DNA of 11,098 nucleotides. Source: Bacteroidales bacterium UBA1035. Its GTDB lineage: Bacteria; Bacteroidota; Bacteroidia; Bacteroidales; Dysgonomonadaceae. This document shows positions 1 through 5,912 of the stretch, one piece after another; within the stretch, counting starts at the first letter, position 1; each line of letters begins with the position of its first letter. The stretch spans positions 1 to 11,098 of the forward strand of contig DCEG01000053.1 in the NCBI GenBank assembly GCA_002316835.1, in the 5' to 3' direction. Made by a program: the position numbers and the translations under genes. The notes below the pieces were generated by a model. That model worked only from the letters and a program-made list of their open reading frames with translations. It had not been told where the DNA came from and made no database searches.

Positions 1-44
1 ATAACCGTACGGCCTTTTCTTACTAATTGTTGAATTGTAGGCAT
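1..44 (-). CDS. rpsL: 30S ribosomal protein S12, N-terminal fragment (cut by window edge)
   Basis: Only the first 14 codons and two further bases lie in the window, reading leftward from the ATG at 44. They encode MPTIQQLVRKGRTV, which I recognise as the highly conserved start of ribosomal protein S12, a decoding-centre protein of the small subunit. The rest of the gene, normally followed by rpsG and fusA in the str operon, would lie beyond position 1. No strong Shine-Dalgarno is present; the leader just upstream is purine-rich, as is common in Bacteroidota. A canonical promoter sits at 176-207. The gene upstream is not rpoC but a divergent AT-rich region, so the str operon starts its own transcription unit here. 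The fragment is short but the match is distinctive. Confidence 0.88.
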   Translation of the reverse strand, partial: MPTIQQLVRKGRTV

Positions 45-175
45 TTTTCTACTTTCTTTTTGTCTTTTATTTTACTGATAAATTTATTTTCTACGCACAA
101 ATCCACTTAATTATAACTCAAATATAATCAAATGATTAACATCAAAAACCTCCATTTCTGGGGTTAAAAACGGCA

Positions 176-207
176 CAAAATTACAAAGAATCAATCAGAT
201 ATGCAAA
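176..207 (-). promoter_or_regulatory. Bacteroidota housekeeping promoter for rpsL
   Basis: On the minus strand TTTG (207-204) is followed after exactly 20 bases by TAATTTTG (183-176). This matches the known Bacteroidota -33/-7 consensus (TTTG, about 19-21 bp, TAnnTTTG). Transcription would begin near 169, leaving a leader of about 125 nt before the rpsL ATG at 44. The assignment rests on motif and spacing only. Confidence 0.6.
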
Positions 208-224
208 TTATAAGTAGTGTTTTT

Positions 225-246
225 TCAAATATTTTTACAAAATCAA
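225..246. repeat. Imperfect direct repeat, left copy
   Basis: This 22-bp stretch, beginning TCAAATATTTT, matches 819-840 at about 19 of 22 positions. Weaker similarity continues for roughly another 20 bp with one gap. The two copies bracket the orphan ORF. The DNA is very AT-rich, so chance similarity is a real alternative. Confidence 0.4.
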
Positions 247-503
247 GTCAATCAATATTTTTGCAAAAAAAGGGAGTTTTATAAGAAAAGTGAGTTAATT
301 TCATCAAAATTATATTGTGATGGAAATAATAGGATGTTTTTGTGGTTAAATTTCCCTGCAAATTGATTAATAGGTATAATGATATCTAAAAATTATAATA
401 TTATAAAAATGATTTATATAAATTTGAAACATCTTTTAATAATAACAATTGTATCTGGATTATTCGAGGTGATACTTCTTATTTAGATTATGTACAAACA
501 AAA

Positions 504-761
504 GTGATTGAAATAGATAACACGGATTACCCAATTTATTCTTACAGGTATTTCGATATTAATTCAACTGACTCATCTATTGTTTTCTTTATAACAAAAG
601 AATTTGGCGTTATAAATGCGATAAACAGAGCATGGGATAATAAGTTTATCATTATTTTTTCAAATAAGAAATATCGTAGAATTGTTGAGGAATTAAACCA
701 TATAATAATGAAGGATACTGCTTATTATTGGTATGATAACATACTCCCTCCTATTCCTTAA
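504..761 (+). CDS. Orphan hypothetical protein, possibly a 5'-damaged gene
   Basis: I do not recognise this 85-residue protein. It starts at a GTG with no Shine-Dalgarno and ends with TAA at 759-761. It has no signal peptide or clear membrane segment, and it is rich in Ile, Tyr, Asn and Asp with a mixed beta/alpha look (for example IVFFITKEFG and a charged KKYRRIVEEL stretch). The same frame stays open upstream to 399 and reads as plausible protein there (CIWIIRGDTSYLDYV), yet contains no ATG. The true start may therefore have been lost by a frameshift or rearrangement, or may be a non-ATG codon. The gene stands alone, about 215 bp before the ECF operon, and is flanked by an imperfect repeat. 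It could be a small real gene, a remnant of a larger one, or noncoding. Confidence 0.4.
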   Translation: MIEIDNTDYPIYSYRYFDINSTDSSIVFFITKEFGVINAINRAWDNKFIIIFSNKKYRRIVEELNHIIMKDTAYYWYDNILPPIP

Positions 762-818
762 TTGTTCAATTATTGTCATTCACACAGAATTACAACTCTG
801 AGTATTGAGGTTATTTAT

Positions 819-840
819 TCAAATATTTTCACAAACCAAA
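819..840. repeat. Imperfect direct repeat, right copy
   Basis: This is the partner of 225-246. Similarity weakens after 840 but can be followed to about 862 with one gap. A separate 12-mer, AATATTTTTGCA, also occurs on both sides of the orphan ORF, at 254-265 and 924-935. Confidence 0.4.
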
Positions 841-925
841 GAAAACACAATATTATTAGAAAGCAACATCACTTGTTATTTTCAATAAAAAATCTCAAAA
901 CCAATGAAAAACAAAAAAAATAAAA

Positions 926-933
926 TATTTTTG
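926..933 (+). promoter_or_regulatory. Possible housekeeping -7 box before the ECF operon
   Basis: TATTTTTG fits the Bacteroidota -7 consensus TAnnTTTG exactly. No TTTG lies at the expected -33 distance, so this is at best a weak basal promoter. Transcription would begin near 940, leaving a leader of about 37 nt before the sigma gene. Confidence 0.25.
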
Positions 934-941
934 CATTTCAC

Positions 942-967
942 TGTAACTTTTTCAACACTCAACCGTC
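942..967 (+). promoter_or_regulatory. Candidate ECF-type autoregulated promoter
   Basis: TGTAAC (942-947) is followed after 16 bases by CGTC (964-967). An AAC-type -35 and a CGTC-type -10 at this spacing are the hallmark of many ECF sigma promoters (for example sigma-X and sigma-W in Bacillus). Its position directly before the sigma gene suggests self-activation. The start point would fall only a few bases before the ATG at 977, giving a nearly leaderless message. This is inferred from motif and position. Confidence 0.45.
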
Positions 968-976
968 ATCCTTGTA

Positions 977-1483
977 ATGAGTCACGATAAATTCCATCGG
1001 ATCATTTTACCGCTAAAGGATAAACTCTTCCGGCTCGCGTGGAGCATCGTTAGAGATTCCGCCGAGGCCGAAGACATTGTGCAGGACGTGTTTGTGAAAC
1101 TTTGGACAAAAAATGACGAGTGGGATGGAATCGAAAACTTAGAAGCTTATTGCTTTCGTGCAACAAAAAATCTGGCATTCGATAGAGTAGAGTCTTTATC
1201 GATTCGAAAAACAGAAAATATTGCTTCAGAATCTGAAAACGGTGTTTTTGTTGATGATATAACACCGCTCTTAAAGTTGGTTGAAACCGAAAGGAACACG
1301 TTAATATACAAGTGTATCGATCAATTATCGGAAAATCAGAAAATGGTATTTCAACTGCGAGAAATTGAAGGCATGAGCTATAAAGAAATTGCTGACACAA
1401 TGGAAATAAGCGAAGATTTGGTAAAAGTGAGCCTTTTCAGGGCAAGAAATAAGATGAGAGAATTATTATCGGGTAAACAATAA
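977..1483 (+). CDS. ECF-family RNA polymerase sigma factor
   Basis: This 168-residue protein has the two-domain layout and length of an extracytoplasmic-function sigma factor. Such factors direct RNA polymerase to a small regulon when released from an anti-sigma factor. Region 2 spans about residues 9-75 and contains the conserved AEAEDIVQDVFVKLW stretch (29-43) and a following aromatic/RATKNLA helix. Region 4 spans about 107-163, with the helix-turn-helix around YKEIADTMEISEDLVK and the tail LFRARNKMREL. The linker between them is short, as expected for this group. The ATG at 977 is the only reasonable start. The stop overlaps the next start by one base (TAATG), which implies translational coupling with the putative membrane anti-sigma protein. 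Upstream lie a candidate ECF-type promoter and a weaker -7 box. The family assignment is firm; the stimulus and regulon are unknown. Confidence 0.92.
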   Translation: MSHDKFHRIILPLKDKLFRLAWSIVRDSAEAEDIVQDVFVKLWTKNDEWDGIENLEAYCFRATKNLAFDRVESLSIRKTENIASESENGVFVDDITPLLKLVETERNTLIYKCIDQLSENQKMVFQLREIEGMSYKEIADTMEISEDLVKVSLFRARNKMRELLSGKQ

Positions 1484-2046
1484 TGAACATAGAAAGAATT
1501 CACATATTGCTGGAAAAATACTGGAACTGCGAAACTTCTGTTTCGGAAGAACAGGAGTTGCAGGAGTTTTACAACTTTGGCGATGTTCCTGACGATTTAC
1601 AGCAGCTTGTTCCCATGTTTTCGTACAAACAAGATCAGCATGCAATAGCATTAAGTGATGATTTTGAAAAGAAACTCGAGACCTCCATACGTAAAGCCGA
1701 CAGGAAAAAGCAATACATCACCATAAAGATATTCGAACCTTTCCTGCGCATTGCTGCATCTATTATTCTCATCGCGGGAATCGGGGTATCGGTTTACTTT
1801 TTCGCCAGACAAAACAATCAGGTCTTTGCAGAGACATACAACGATCCCGGTGCAGCTTTAGAGCAAGCGACATCAGCACTCGAAAAGCTTTCTATGGCTT
1901 TGCAAACCACTGAAGAAGCATCTTTAAAATCGCTGGAACAACTGGATAATTTGGATTTAGACTGGTCCGAGATCGATTCTCTGAGTTCTGAAATTCCATT
2001 ATACAATCCTGATTCAAACAATAATATCGAATCTGAAACTCTATGA
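1483..2046 (+). CDS. One-TM membrane protein, putative anti-sigma factor
   Basis: This 187-residue protein is coupled to the ECF sigma gene by a one-base overlap and to the next gene by an ATGA overlap. A cytoplasmic part (residues 1-86, acidic then basic near KADRKK) precedes a single hydrophobic segment at about 87-108. An outer region of about 80 residues follows, rich in Glu, Ser, Leu and Asn. Just after the membrane comes ETYNDPGAALEQATSALEKL. A TYxDPxxA(Y/L) motif of this sort recurs in Bacteroidota proteins found between an ECF sigma and a DUF4252 gene. Position, coupling and topology suggest that it holds the sigma factor at the inner membrane. It lacks the zinc HxxxCxxC motif of ZAS-type anti-sigma factors and the FecR domain, so the role is inferred from context. 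The N-terminal 60 residues would be the sigma-binding part. Confidence 0.7.
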   Translation: MNIERIHILLEKYWNCETSVSEEQELQEFYNFGDVPDDLQQLVPMFSYKQDQHAIALSDDFEKKLETSIRKADRKKQYITIKIFEPFLRIAASIILIAGIGVSVYFFARQNNQVFAETYNDPGAALEQATSALEKLSMALQTTEEASLKSLEQLDNLDLDWSEIDSLSSEIPLYNPDSNNNIESETL

Positions 2047-2570
2047 AAAGAAGTTTTTTGATAGTCTTTACGTTGTTTTTAGCAACATCAATTTTCGCAA
2101 ACGACTTCATTGGAAAATTCCTAAAAGAGTGTGTTGAAACAGATCGTCCTGTAAGCAATGTAAATATAGGGAATACGATGCTCAACAAAATGGCTGCGAA
2201 CACCAGCGATGAAGAATTGAAAGCAACGTTCCGTGAACTTACAAGTATCCGCATTATTACAACAGAAAGCAAAAGCGATTCAAAATATTATTTCGAAAAG
2301 GCAAAACAGCTTATATCCAGCGATTTTACAGATTACCTGGAAGTAGTTTCGGTGAATGAAAGAAGATCGAAAATAAATATCCTGATGAAAAAGATTGACG
2401 AGAAAAATCAGGATCTCATCCTTATTGCGTTGGATGACGACAACAAGCTAACGATAATTACTGTTTCGGGAAATATCGATTTTAATTCGATTTCAAAACT
2501 ATCCAGTTCACTACGCGAAAGTAATACTGAAGAACCGGTTTCTGAGAATGAGACTGACAAAGGCAACTGA
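2043..2570 (+). CDS. Exported DUF4252-family protein
   Basis: This 175-residue protein has a clear Sec signal peptide: a basic start (MKR), a hydrophobic core at about 4-17, and a probable cleavage after SIFA (residue 19). There is no lipobox cysteine at the site, so it should be periplasmic or released rather than a lipoprotein, although many relatives are lipoproteins. The mature part shows the pattern I associate with DUF4252: an early amphipathic segment, the central LTSIRIITTES strand, a YYFEKAKQLI helix, then strands ending in LTIITVSGNIDFNSISKL (about 136-153). The tail from 158 is polar and probably disordered. It is the last gene of the ECF cassette, overlapping its neighbour by four bases. 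Members are usually found beside ECF sigma genes in Bacteroidota, which suggests a role in envelope sensing or as an output of the regulon. The molecular function is unknown. Confidence 0.75.
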   Translation: MKRSFLIVFTLFLATSIFANDFIGKFLKECVETDRPVSNVNIGNTMLNKMAANTSDEELKATFRELTSIRIITTESKSDSKYYFEKAKQLISSDFTDYLEVVSVNERRSKINILMKKIDEKNQDLILIALDDDNKLTIITVSGNIDFNSISKLSSSLRESNTEEPVSENETDKGN

Positions 2571-2631
2571 CCCGAACAGGTTAACTCGGGCATGCACAAA
2601 TAACTTTTTTCTTTTTTATATTTAAACGATG

Positions 2632-2672
2632 AGTAGGCGGCGGAACGTGAGTTTAGCCGCCTGCTGCTTTTT
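2632..2672 (+). terminator. Hairpin terminator after the ECF operon
   Basis: AGGCGGC (2635-2641) pairs with GCCGCCT (2656-2662). The stem extends outward by a T-G, a G-C and an A-T pair around a 14-nt loop, and a run of five T (2668-2672) follows two bases later. This fits a rho-independent terminator for the plus-strand operon. It also lies between convergent genes. Read on the minus strand the stem has no immediate T tract, so termination of queA here is less certain. Confidence 0.6.
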
Positions 2673-2742
2673 GCGCTGCAAAATTATAGATTATTTTGTT
2701 TCGTTGTTCGGTTAGCAAGAAAAAAATATCCAAAAGCAACAA

Positions 2743-3966
2743 CTACTTGAATAGCAACGAACTATCTCCATAACTCAAAAACCGGTAGTCATTTTGTAAG
2801 GAGTAATCATAGATTCGCTTCCAATCTTTTCCGATAAAAGCAGCGATTAACAGTAGCAGGGTACTTTGCGGTTGATGAAAATTTGTAATTATCGCCTGCG
2901 GATAGTGAAAGGTATACCCCGGAACAATAATAATCTGAGTGGCAGTCATCAATTGCTTCTGATTGCTTTTATCTAAATAATCGATGATGGCTTTTAATGC
3001 GAGTTTTGGTGAAACGTGATCTTCCTCATCGTATGGTTCCCATTGCGAAACCAACAATTCTTCTGAAGAGATTCCGGGATTTTGTAAGATTTTTCTCCCG
3101 ACGTAATACAGACTTTCCACTGTACGCATCGATGTGGTTCCAACCACAATTAAATCTTTCTCATTTTCATATAAAGCTTGAACCGTTTCTCGTGAAACAG
3201 AGATAAATTCCGTGTGCATATCATGCCCGGCAATGGTTTCGGATTTCACGGGCTTGAATGTTCCCGCTCCGACATGCAGGGTTACATGAGCGGCTTTTAT
3301 CCCTTTTTTTGTGAGTGAGTCCATAACTTCGGGTGTGAAATGCAACCCTGCCGTTGGAGCGGCAACCGACCCCTCCACAGTGGAATAAACTGTCTGATAT
3401 GTCTCATCATCTTTCGCTTCCGAAGCACGGTTAAGATAAGGCGGGATAGGTAATTTTCCGGCAACTTCCAGCAGTTCGGAAAATGTAAAATCCGGGTTGT
3501 TCCACGAAAACTCAACCACAGTGTCGTTTTCTGTTTTTGCTATTTTCTTAGCTGAAAGTAAAATCTTTTCATCCGCAATACAAACCGTCATTTGCAGAAC
3601 ATCGTCTTTCCAGCGCTTGGCGTTACCAATCATACAATTCCACGAGCACGCTGAACGCTGCTGAAAATTCACCGGGTAATCGTTTGGCTGATTAGGCGAA
3701 AGACAAAAAACTTCGATGGCAGCTCCGGTACTTTTTTCGAAAATTAATCGGGCGTGAATCACTCGTGTATCGTTGAAGATCATTAAACTGGATTCGGGAA
3801 TTAACGTGGCAATTTCAGAAAAATGGAGAGTCGATATTTTTTTGTTTTTGTAGAGTAGTAATTTTGAGGAGTCTCTTTTCAATAAAGGATATTTGGCTAT
3901 TTTTTCGTCTGAAAGCGTGTAATTATAATCGGTGATTCGTATTTTTTCGACTTCGTATTTTTTCAT
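2743..3966 (-). CDS. queA: S-adenosylmethionine:tRNA ribosyltransferase-isomerase
   Basis: QueA transfers and isomerises the ribosyl group of S-adenosylmethionine onto 7-aminomethyl-7-deazaguanine in tRNA, forming epoxyqueuosine at the wobble position. From the ATG at 3966 the protein has 407 residues. That is longer than the E. coli enzyme (about 356) and fits my expectation for Bacteroidota relatives. Family motifs appear in order: FNDTRVIHARL (64-74), GKLPIPPYL (170-178), AAPTAGLHFT (202-211), LHVGAGTF (230-237), GHDMHTE (247-253), GTTSMRTVESL (276-286), TNFHQPQSTLLLL (361-373) and a C-terminal FLSYGDSSLL. The frame is open to a GTG/ATG-type start at 4029, but that would lie upstream of the -7 promoter box at 4017-4024, so 3966 is preferred. 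The gene is divergent from the DUF2027-Smr gene and convergent with the ECF operon. No other queuosine gene is in the window. Confidence 0.95.
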   Translation of the reverse strand: MKKYEVEKIRITDYNYTLSDEKIAKYPLLKRDSSKLLLYKNKKISTLHFSEIATLIPESSLMIFNDTRVIHARLIFEKSTGAAIEVFCLSPNQPNDYPVNFQQRSACSWNCMIGNAKRWKDDVLQMTVCIADEKILLSAKKIAKTENDTVVEFSWNNPDFTFSELLEVAGKLPIPPYLNRASEAKDDETYQTVYSTVEGSVAAPTAGLHFTPEVMDSLTKKGIKAAHVTLHVGAGTFKPVKSETIAGHDMHTEFISVSRETVQALYENEKDLIVVGTTSMRTVESLYYVGRKILQNPGISSEELLVSQWEPYDEEDHVSPKLALKAIIDYLDKSNQKQLMTATQIIIVPGYTFHYPQAIITNFHQPQSTLLLLIAAFIGKDWKRIYDYSLQNDYRFLSYGDSSLLFK

Positions 3967-4016
3967 TTTTAGGAAAATTAGTCTTTTTTTTATAATAATA
4001 TCTGCAAATAATCCGA

Positions 4017-4047
4017 CAAAATTAGGCAACTTTGTATTTGCATCAAA
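4017..4047 (-). promoter_or_regulatory. Housekeeping promoter for queA
   Basis: On the minus strand TTTG (4047-4044) is followed after 19 bases by TAATTTTG (4024-4017), a full match to the Bacteroidota promoter. Transcription would begin near 4010, about 44 nt before the queA ATG at 3966. It lies between the two divergent genes, where polymerases for both directions would bind close together. Confidence 0.6.
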
Positions 4048-4064
4048 AAGTTATGTAAAGATTC

Positions 4065-4070
4065 GGAGAG
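4065..4070 (+). promoter_or_regulatory. Ribosome binding site deciding the DUF2027-Smr start
   Basis: GGAGAG sits five bases before the ATG at 4076. This is one of the few good Shine-Dalgarno sequences in the window, and it selects that ATG over the longer open frame that begins at 3932 inside queA. Confidence 0.6.
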
Positions 4071-4075
4071 TTTGT

Positions 4076-5149
4076 ATGAAAAAATTACAAGTTGGTGATA
4101 AAGTTCGCTTTCTAAGCACGGTTGGTGGCGGAACAGTTAAAGGTTTTCTGAACAAGCAATTGGTAATTGTTGAAGACGAAAACGGATTTGACGTTCCTGT
4201 TCTTGTCTCAGAATGTGTAGTTGTAGAGGCTGCCGGAAACGAAAAATTAGGACAAACCGATACCGACATTCCTGACAAAGAACCCGAAAAAAAAATCGAA
4301 AAAACAAAGCCTGTTCCTCAGATTGAAGAGGCAAACCTGATCTCTGAAACTACCGAAGGTGAAAAGATCACCACCTGTCTGGTTTTTCTCCCTACCGATG
4401 CAAAAAATATGACACAAACTTCGTTTGAATGTTATTTCGTGAACGACAGCAACTATTTTTTGTTTCTCAACTACATGTATCGCGAAAACAACTCGTGGAA
4501 AAGCCGTTACAACGGGATTGTGGAACCGAACACACAAATTTTCATCGAAGAATTTGATAAAACACAACTTAACGATCTGGAAAAAGTCTGCGTCCAGTTT
4601 GTGTCGTTCAAGCACAACAAAACGTATCGTTTCAAGAATCCGGTTTCCGTAGAACTACGCATCGATACAGTGAAGTTTTACAAGCTGCACAGTTTCATTG
4701 ATAATGATTATTTTGACGATAACGCGCTCGTTTATTATATTACCAGAAACGATGTTCCCGAGCGGGAAATGCTGGTTTCTGCAGGCGATATTCAGCGTGC
4801 TATGCAAGAAAAAACCGTTTCTGAAAATCGTCCGCGGGTACAAAAAGTTGTAAAAAAAGAAAAAAATCCTATTATTGAAGTGGATTTACACATTGATCAA
4901 CTGCTTGACAGCAGGTCAGGCATGGATAATGCCGAAATGCTTGAATTTCAACTTAAGAAATTTAACGATGTGATGCAGGAAAATCTTAAACGAAAAGGCC
5001 AGAAAATAGTCTTTATTCATGGTAAGGGCGATGGCGTATTGAAAAACGCTTTGCTCAAGGAAATAAAAAACAAATACAGAAGTTGTTACTATCAGGATGC
5101 ATCATTTCGTGAATATGGTTTTGGAGCAACCATGGTAACAATAAAATAA
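4076..5149 (+). CDS. DUF2027 protein with C-terminal Smr domain
   Basis: From the ATG at 4076 the protein has 357 residues. The N-terminus (VGDKVRFLSTVGGGTVKGF, 6-24) reads like a small beta-barrel, and a charged, probably flexible linker follows at about 55-95. The middle (about 96-245) is the Bacteroidota-specific DUF2027 region. The C-terminal 95 residues form an Smr (small MutS-related) domain: EVDLHIDQL (268-276), IVFIHGKGDGVLK (311-323) and the closing FGATMVTI strand. Smr domains bind or nick nucleic acids in MutS2 and in ribosome-rescue nucleases. Here the first motif is DLH rather than DLR, while the HGKG loop is intact, so nuclease activity is possible but not shown. The gene is commonly annotated as DUF2027 or Smr/MutS-family, and its cellular role is unknown. 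The start is fixed by a good Shine-Dalgarno and by family length. It is divergent from queA. Confidence 0.88.
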   Translation: MKKLQVGDKVRFLSTVGGGTVKGFLNKQLVIVEDENGFDVPVLVSECVVVEAAGNEKLGQTDTDIPDKEPEKKIEKTKPVPQIEEANLISETTEGEKITTCLVFLPTDAKNMTQTSFECYFVNDSNYFLFLNYMYRENNSWKSRYNGIVEPNTQIFIEEFDKTQLNDLEKVCVQFVSFKHNKTYRFKNPVSVELRIDTVKFYKLHSFIDNDYFDDNALVYYITRNDVPEREMLVSAGDIQRAMQEKTVSENRPRVQKVVKKEKNPIIEVDLHIDQLLDSRSGMDNAEMLEFQLKKFNDVMQENLKRKGQKIVFIHGKGDGVLKNALLKEIKNKYRSCYYQDASFREYGFGATMVTIK

Positions 5150-5161
5150 ACGTACGGTTCA

Positions 5162-5228
5162 GTCAGGACGCTTTTTGCGGCCCGGCCGGATATAAAAAAA
5201 TGTACCAGGCGGCTTGAAACTGCCTGAC
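5162..5228 (+). other. Structured leader with two competing pairings
   Basis: CAGGCGG (5206-5212) can pair with CTGCCTG (5220-5226) around a seven-base loop. Alternatively GTCAGG (5162-5167) can pair with CCTGAC (5223-5228), which uses the same right arm. The palindrome CCGGCCGG (5182-5189) lies between. A T tract follows the hairpin only on the minus strand, so a plus-strand terminator is not supported. The region could be a leader for the lipoprotein gene or an incidental structure. Confidence 0.3.
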
Positions 5229-5276
5229 ACAATCAAAAAAATACATTAATTGCCTAAAAACAAAAAACATAGAGAT

Positions 5277-5867
5277 ATGAAAAAAACAGTATTGCTTTTT
5301 CTATTAATTTTCTCGTTATCAAGCTGCGACATACTCAACCAAATCGGAGGAGCCATTCAATTATCGCAATGCGAATACACGTACAATTCCATTGACGAAA
5401 TGCAGTTGGCCGGAATTAATCTGGGGGACGGTTCTTCCATCTCTCTTTCCAACTTTGCTTCTATCTCTAGTATTCTCACAGGAGGAAGTTTACAGACTAT
5501 TCCCTTCAGTATGACGTTGAAAATGGATGTAAAAAACCCAAATCAGGCAGCGGCATTTCTGAACGCACTTGAATATGCTATAGAAATCAACGAAATGGAA
5601 TTCACTACCGGAAAAATGGATGTTCCCATCCGTGTCGAACCTGGACAGACAGCTGTTTTACCATTATCTATCGGAGTAGATTTGAAGAATCTGATGAACC
5701 GGTATTCGCGTGATCGCGTGGCAAGAGAAATGAGCAGTTTTTTAGGCCTTTCATCTGATGAGACGAAAGTCACCGTGAAATTATGGCCAAAACTGATGGT
5801 AGGTAATACTCCTATAAAAGTTCCGGCACCGATTCCGGTTGTTTTTACTTTTGGAGGCGACAAGTAA
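5277..5867 (+). CDS. Predicted lipoprotein, LEA type 2 / WHy-like
   Basis: From the ATG at 5277 the protein has 196 residues. It begins with a typical lipoprotein signal peptide: MKKT, a hydrophobic core, then SLSSC with Cys17 as the lipidated residue. The mature part carries one domain of about 150 residues, with KMDVKNPN (82-89), an EYAIEINEMEFTTG stretch (99-112) and VEPGQTAVLPLSIGVDL (120-136). This pattern, a strand with N-P-N, then a base value strand, then a polar loop and a final alternating strand, resembles LEA type 2 / WHy domains, which have a fibronectin-like fold. I infer a periplasmic or outer-membrane location facing the periplasm. An in-frame TTG at 5250 would add nine polar residues before the signal peptide and is rejected. 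The gene precedes argR by 70 bp on the same strand, but nothing links their functions. The specific role is unknown. Confidence 0.75.
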   Translation: MKKTVLLFLLIFSLSSCDILNQIGGAIQLSQCEYTYNSIDEMQLAGINLGDGSSISLSNFASISSILTGGSLQTIPFSMTLKMDVKNPNQAAAFLNALEYAIEINEMEFTTGKMDVPIRVEPGQTAVLPLSIGVDLKNLMNRYSRDRVAREMSSFLGLSSDETKVTVKLWPKLMVGNTPIKVPAPIPVVFTFGGDK

Positions 5868-5869
5868 AT

Positions 5870-5912
5870 AATGCGTAATTCATAATATATAATTCGGTCG
5901 TTGGTACGCATT
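5870..5912. promoter_or_regulatory. Inverted repeat upstream of argR, possible operator
   Basis: AATGCGTA (5870-5877) and TACGCATT (5905-5912) form a perfect 8-bp inverted repeat separated by 27 bases. The right arm overlaps a second small palindrome, GCATTGAATGC (5908-5918). The spacer is made of TAATTC-like units. The site lies 25-68 bp before the argR ATG, where an autoregulatory ArgR operator would be expected. It fits the E. coli ARG box only loosely. Confidence 0.3.

Larger units (their letters stand above)
45..398. other. AT-rich intergenic region upstream of rpsL
   Basis: No gene is supported here. The stretch holds the rpsL leader and promoter (176-207), the left copy of an imperfect repeat (225-246), and a lone plus-strand -7-like box TATTTTTG at 256-263 without a -33 partner. 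A short open frame from the ATG at 379 to a stop near 487 encodes about 35 mostly hydrophobic residues. It could be a chance ORF or the displaced start of the orphan ORF that follows. Confidence 0.5.

Noticed and set aside
119..146. Second possible rpsL promoter: TATATTTG on the minus strand at 126-119 with TTTG at 146-143
   Set aside because: The 16-base spacer is shorter than the usual 19-21, and the site at 176-207 fits better. It could still contribute weakly.
1892..2272. 126-codon minus-strand ORF across the anti-sigma and DUF4252 genes
   Set aside because: It is antisense to two coupled genes with family features and shows no domain pattern of its own.
3967..4029. Longer queA start at 4029 adding 21 residues
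   Set aside because: It would start upstream of the transcript begun by the promoter at 4017-4047, the extra residues do not fit the family, and the ATG at 3966 gives the expected length.
3932..4075. Longer start for the DUF2027-Smr gene, overlapping queA by about 35 bp
   Set aside because: The added 48 residues are low-complexity and antisense to queA and its promoter. GGAGAG at 4065-4070 points to the ATG at 4076.
4247..4615. 122-codon minus-strand ORF inside the DUF2027-Smr gene
   Set aside because: It is a shadow of a confident gene; its Phe- and Val-rich composition comes from antisense reading of AAA/GAA codons.
5206..5226. Hairpin after the DUF2027-Smr gene as a plus-strand terminator
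   Set aside because: No T tract follows on the plus strand; the T run is on the other side, and there is no minus-strand gene here to terminate.
5250..5276. TTG start for the lipoprotein
   Set aside because: It would place nine polar residues before a standard lipoprotein signal peptide. The ATG at 5277 begins the signal peptide correctly.
5543..5911. 122-codon minus-strand ORF inside the lipoprotein gene
   Set aside because: It is antisense to a gene with a clear signal peptide and no independent start signals are visible.
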